Source: Sphingobium aromaticiconvertens (GTDB taxonomy: Bacteria; Pseudomonadota; Alphaproteobacteria; Sphingomonadales; Sphingomonadaceae). Taken from it: a stretch of DNA of 64,000 bases. Of this stretch, positions 62,091-64,000 are shown one piece after another. Location: assembly GCF_037154075.1 (NCBI RefSeq), contig NZ_JBANRJ010000001.1:4583501-4647500 (forward strand), given 5' to 3'. A program made the position numbers and the translations under genes. The notes below the pieces were generated by a model. The model ran no database searches. It saw only the letters and a program-made list of their open reading frames with translations, and was not told the origin of the DNA. Numbering within the stretch: the stretch's first letter is position 1; each line of letters starts with the position of its first letter.

Positions 62091-62225
62091 TCAGTCGTCG
62101 GAAAGGCCGACCGGGTTCTGCAGCCCGATCTCGTCACCCTGGCCAAGGCCCGGGCCCTTCGTCTCGACGCTGATTGCGCCAAGGTCGATCATATCGTCGT
62201 TGCGACGTTCGACAGTCTTTTCCAT
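62091..62225 (-). CDS. Lasso peptide precursor (A)
   Basis: 44 aa from the ATG at 62225 (GAGGAA upstream): leader of 23 residues ending GAISVETK, with the essential Thr at -2, and a 21-residue core beginning GPGLGQGDE and ending NPVGLSDD. Gly1 would join the side chain of Asp8 (or Glu9) in a macrolactam ring, leaving a 12-13-residue tail. The pattern recalls sphingonodin-type peptides (GPG start, Asp8, GLSDD end), from memory. First gene of the A-B-C series. Confidence 0.87.
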   Translation of the reverse strand: MEKTVERRNDDMIDLGAISVETKGPGLGQGDEIGLQNPVGLSDD

Positions 62226-62668
62226 CACACGTTCCTCTTCGATAGACCGCGATCCATTTCGCGGCACCGACAAGGATGTGCCCGGCGATCGATTATAAGA
62301 ATTTTATAATCCGATTATAATCGCGACCGACCTTCGATCCCCACGCATAATGGACCTCCGGGCGAATGCTAACAGGGAGAATGCAGCCTATTTCCGACGC
62401 GGGACGTGACCGTGCTGTGAGACATGAGTTGGGATCATGCGCCGCCGTCTTTAGCAAAGCCTGGACATTCACGACAGCGACCCGGTCACGCCCGCTCTGC
62501 CGGCGGCATTGATCCAAATCTATCCCGACATTTCTGCAATCGCAAATTCTGCCATCTGTAGGAGGTGCCGCGAGGGTTCGTTTTTCCCCCATTTCTGGGG
62601 ATTTTCAGCATGAGTGAACCGCGAAACATTGGGTTTGTCTGAAGAACCAATGCGGCGAGGGTTGGAGC
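62226..62668. other. Intergenic region between lasso genes and lysR
   Basis: 443 bp divergent region. Besides the palindromes at 62291-62323 nothing coding is supported; frames on the minus strand (for example 62293-62592) have no family features. It should contain promoters for both the precursor and the LysR-type gene. Confidence 0.55.
62291..62323. promoter_or_regulatory. AT-rich palindromes upstream of lasso precursor
   Basis: GATTATAA (62291-62298) and TTATAATC (62304-62311) form a perfect 8-bp inverted repeat, and CGATTATAATCG at 62312-62323 is a perfect 12-bp palindrome. They stand 66 bp upstream of the precursor start in otherwise GC-rich DNA and include TATAAT matches. Probably operator plus promoter for the lasso genes. 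Confidence 0.6.
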
Positions 62669-63616
62669 ATGATCGAAATCCGTCACCTCCATTATGTCAT
62701 AGCGACGGCGGAGCTTGGGAGTTTTAGCCAAGCGGCCGAGTCGCTGCGCATCAAACAATCTACGTTGAGCCAACGGATCCGTCATCTCGAGCAGCGGCTT
62801 GGCACCGACCTGTTCGAGCGCTCGACCCGCGGCGCCCGACTGACACGCGCGGGAGACCATTTTATATCGGGCGCGCGCCAGCTTGTGGCTGATCTCGACA
62901 GCCTTCATCGCGATACCATCATCTTTGGACAAGGGCGCCGCGGTGCGCTGAAGCTGGGCCTTTCAGGCGCAGTACCCAGCAGCGCGGTCCAGTCTCTCAT
63001 GCTGGAATTCAGCAAACGCCATGCAGACATCCAGCTATCTGCTGCGGTCTGTGACAGACAAGCGCTTGTGCGCGACTTCGAGCGCGGCCAACTCGACGCC
63101 ATCATCGTTGCAGGCCATCTGGCCCCGCCGGGCGCGGCCTATCACGCTATTGGCAGCAGCCGGCTTTTTGCCGTCATGGTCCGCGACAACCCTCTGGCAT
63201 TGCGTGCGCCGCTCTTCTGGTCGGATCTGCGCGACCTTACCCTTCTACTTGCGGACAGCGCGCGCGGGGACGATCTGCTCTCCCAAGTTGCGGGACGTCT
63301 TAACATGGCCCAATCGCAGGCTGGTCTGGATCGCGCGGCGATCGTCCGTAGCCCGCTGAATTTGAATGGGCTCTACCAGCTGATTGATGCAGGCTGTTTT
63401 ACCATCGTGCAGGAGAGCGCGTTCGCTCGCTTGCCCCCGCATCTGGTCGTCTTGCCCCTCCACGAGCCCCATGGCCATGCGCGCATCGATTTTGGCCTCT
63501 GCTGGCGCGAAGATGCTAGCAATCCTGCGCTTGCCCCTTTGCTTCGGACCATCATTACGGCTGCCGAGAAGCCTTACCGCTGCGATGCCTTGCAAAGGCG
63601 CGGTCCCCCGCCATGA
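62669..63616 (+). CDS. LysR-type transcription regulator
   Basis: 315 aa. HTH MIEIRHLHYVIATAELGSFS then QAAESLRIKQSTLSQRIRHL and EQRLGTDLFERSTRG; PBP2-like effector domain from about residue 95 (LKLGLSGAVPSSAVQSLMLE). In related elements a LysR gene stands beside DUF2274 and trbI. Its 3' end overlaps the convergent DUF2274 gene by 62 bp. It could regulate transfer or the lasso locus that lies divergently. Ligand unknown. Confidence 0.9.
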   Translation: MIEIRHLHYVIATAELGSFSQAAESLRIKQSTLSQRIRHLEQRLGTDLFERSTRGARLTRAGDHFISGARQLVADLDSLHRDTIIFGQGRRGALKLGLSGAVPSSAVQSLMLEFSKRHADIQLSAAVCDRQALVRDFERGQLDAIIVAGHLAPPGAAYHAIGSSRLFAVMVRDNPLALRAPLFWSDLRDLTLLLADSARGDDLLSQVAGRLNMAQSQAGLDRAAIVRSPLNLNGLYQLIDAGCFTIVQESAFARLPPHLVVLPLHEPHGHARIDFGLCWREDASNPALAPLLRTIITAAEKPYRCDALQRRGPPP

Positions 63617-63791
63617 ACCGTTCCAACATGGGGCCGATGAGGCGTTCGGGAGAAACCTGCGCTTCACCCGTTTCAGTGGCCAACGCCGCAGCATAGCGCA
63701 CAAGGTCGCGATGGACATTGGCAGGCAATTCCAGACTGATCTTGACGGGCTTGTCGTCCGCCAGCGATCCCAGGCGCAGCTTGGCCATCAC
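63555..63791 (-). CDS. DUF2274 family protein
   Basis: 78 aa (MAKLRLGSLADDKPVKISLE; LPANVHRDLVRYAAALATET). DUF2274 proteins follow trbI in conjugative clusters; RHH-like, function unknown. ATGA overlap with the trbI end. Convergent overlap with lysR. Confidence 0.88.
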   Translation of the reverse strand: MMAKLRLGSLADDKPVKISLELPANVHRDLVRYAAALATETGEAQVSPERLIGPMLERFMAGDRAFARHRSGKASRQP

Positions 63792-64000
63792 CGATTGCCC
63801 AGAGGGGGAAGGACAAGGTCGCGCGTGATCATGACGCGCAGCGGATGGCCCGGCCGGATGGTCAAGGTCGGAGCTATCGCTACCTGACGCTGTATGATCT
63901 GTTGCCCGGCCTGATTGAAGCTGTCCTGCGACCCGCGGCGCAGCGCCCGGATGATGTCATTATCGCTATCGGCCGCCAATTCCGTGCCAAGGCCCAAAAG
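63788..64000 (-). CDS. trbI: TrbI/VirB10 C-terminal part
   Basis: The last 70 codons of a gene that enters from beyond the right edge on the minus strand. QDSFNQAGQQIIQRQVAIAP then TLTIRPGHPLRVMITRDLVL is the conserved TrbI C-terminus, which forms the outer-membrane-facing core of the type IV channel. Shows that a trb operon lies just outside the window, running towards it, opposite to traG. Confidence 0.88.
   Translation of the reverse strand, partial: LLGLGTELAADSDNDIIRALRRGSQDSFNQAGQQIIQRQVAIAPTLTIRPGHPLRVMITRDLVLPPLGNR

Noticed and set aside
62293..62592. 99-codon minus-strand frame upstream of the lasso precursor
   Set aside because: Runs through the palindromic promoter region and has no family features.

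Overview
The window looks like an alphaproteobacterial chromosome or megaplasmid segment of the order Sphingomonadales (Sphingomonas/Sphingobium/Novosphingobium type). The evidence is the high GC content, ATGA-coupled operons, an Atxe2-type lasso peptide locus, DUF736/DUF2285/DUF2840/DUF3363 conjugation genes, a LuxI-PhyH pair and several small proteins resembling sphingomonad families. No rRNA or tRNA was recognised.

Left part (1-21 kb), mostly core-like. An osmoadaptation operon (ectD 3' end, ectoine-type aspartokinase, two MFS transporters, YbdG-like MscS channel) is followed by a SulP transporter and a HipBA-type module preceded by four 18-bp operator-like repeats. Next is an envelope oxidant-repair locus: secreted MsrB (frameshifted) and MsrA, a second MsrB, a YedY-like molybdoenzyme with cytochrome b, a methionine-rich secreted peptide, a DUF1223 protein and a SigF/NrsF-type ECF sigma/anti-sigma pair. 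Four promoters in it share TGTAAC-N17-CG(T/A)A, which ties the locus into one regulon. DUF2254, CPA1 antiporter, monooxygenase and hydrolase genes follow, and then a DUF389 gene cut by an insertion sequence.

Middle part (21-33 kb), an integrated conjugative or plasmid-like element. It carries IS copy 1, a large inverted repeat, DUF736, a frameshifted DUF6499/DUF2285 regulator, repA with three 17-bp iterons and an AT-rich tract, parA, RHH, DUF2840, TraF peptidase, lytic transglycosylase, DUF3363 relaxase, TraG and CopG. The expected trb genes do not follow. trbI and DUF2274 appear at the right edge (63.5-64 kb) in the opposite orientation.

Cargo between the two conjugation blocks (33-63 kb). 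It holds HU, an AHL synthase-PhyH-GntR operon, a small-protein/nuclease operon and a defence island. The island contains (a) DUF262 + AAA ATPase + unknown protein; (b) an HTH-ASCH / PIN-GNAT-PUA-like / P-loop kinase operon that I cannot match to a named system; (c) capW-capV-CD-NTase-cap2 CBASS whose cyclase is split inside its active-site motif by IS copy 2; and (d) two nucleotidyltransferase proteins. After it comes a complete lasso peptide locus: FecI, FecR, TonB receptor and isopeptidase on the plus strand, converging on precursor, B and C genes on the minus strand. The predicted core is 21 residues, and an 11-bp hairpin separates the precursor gene from B.
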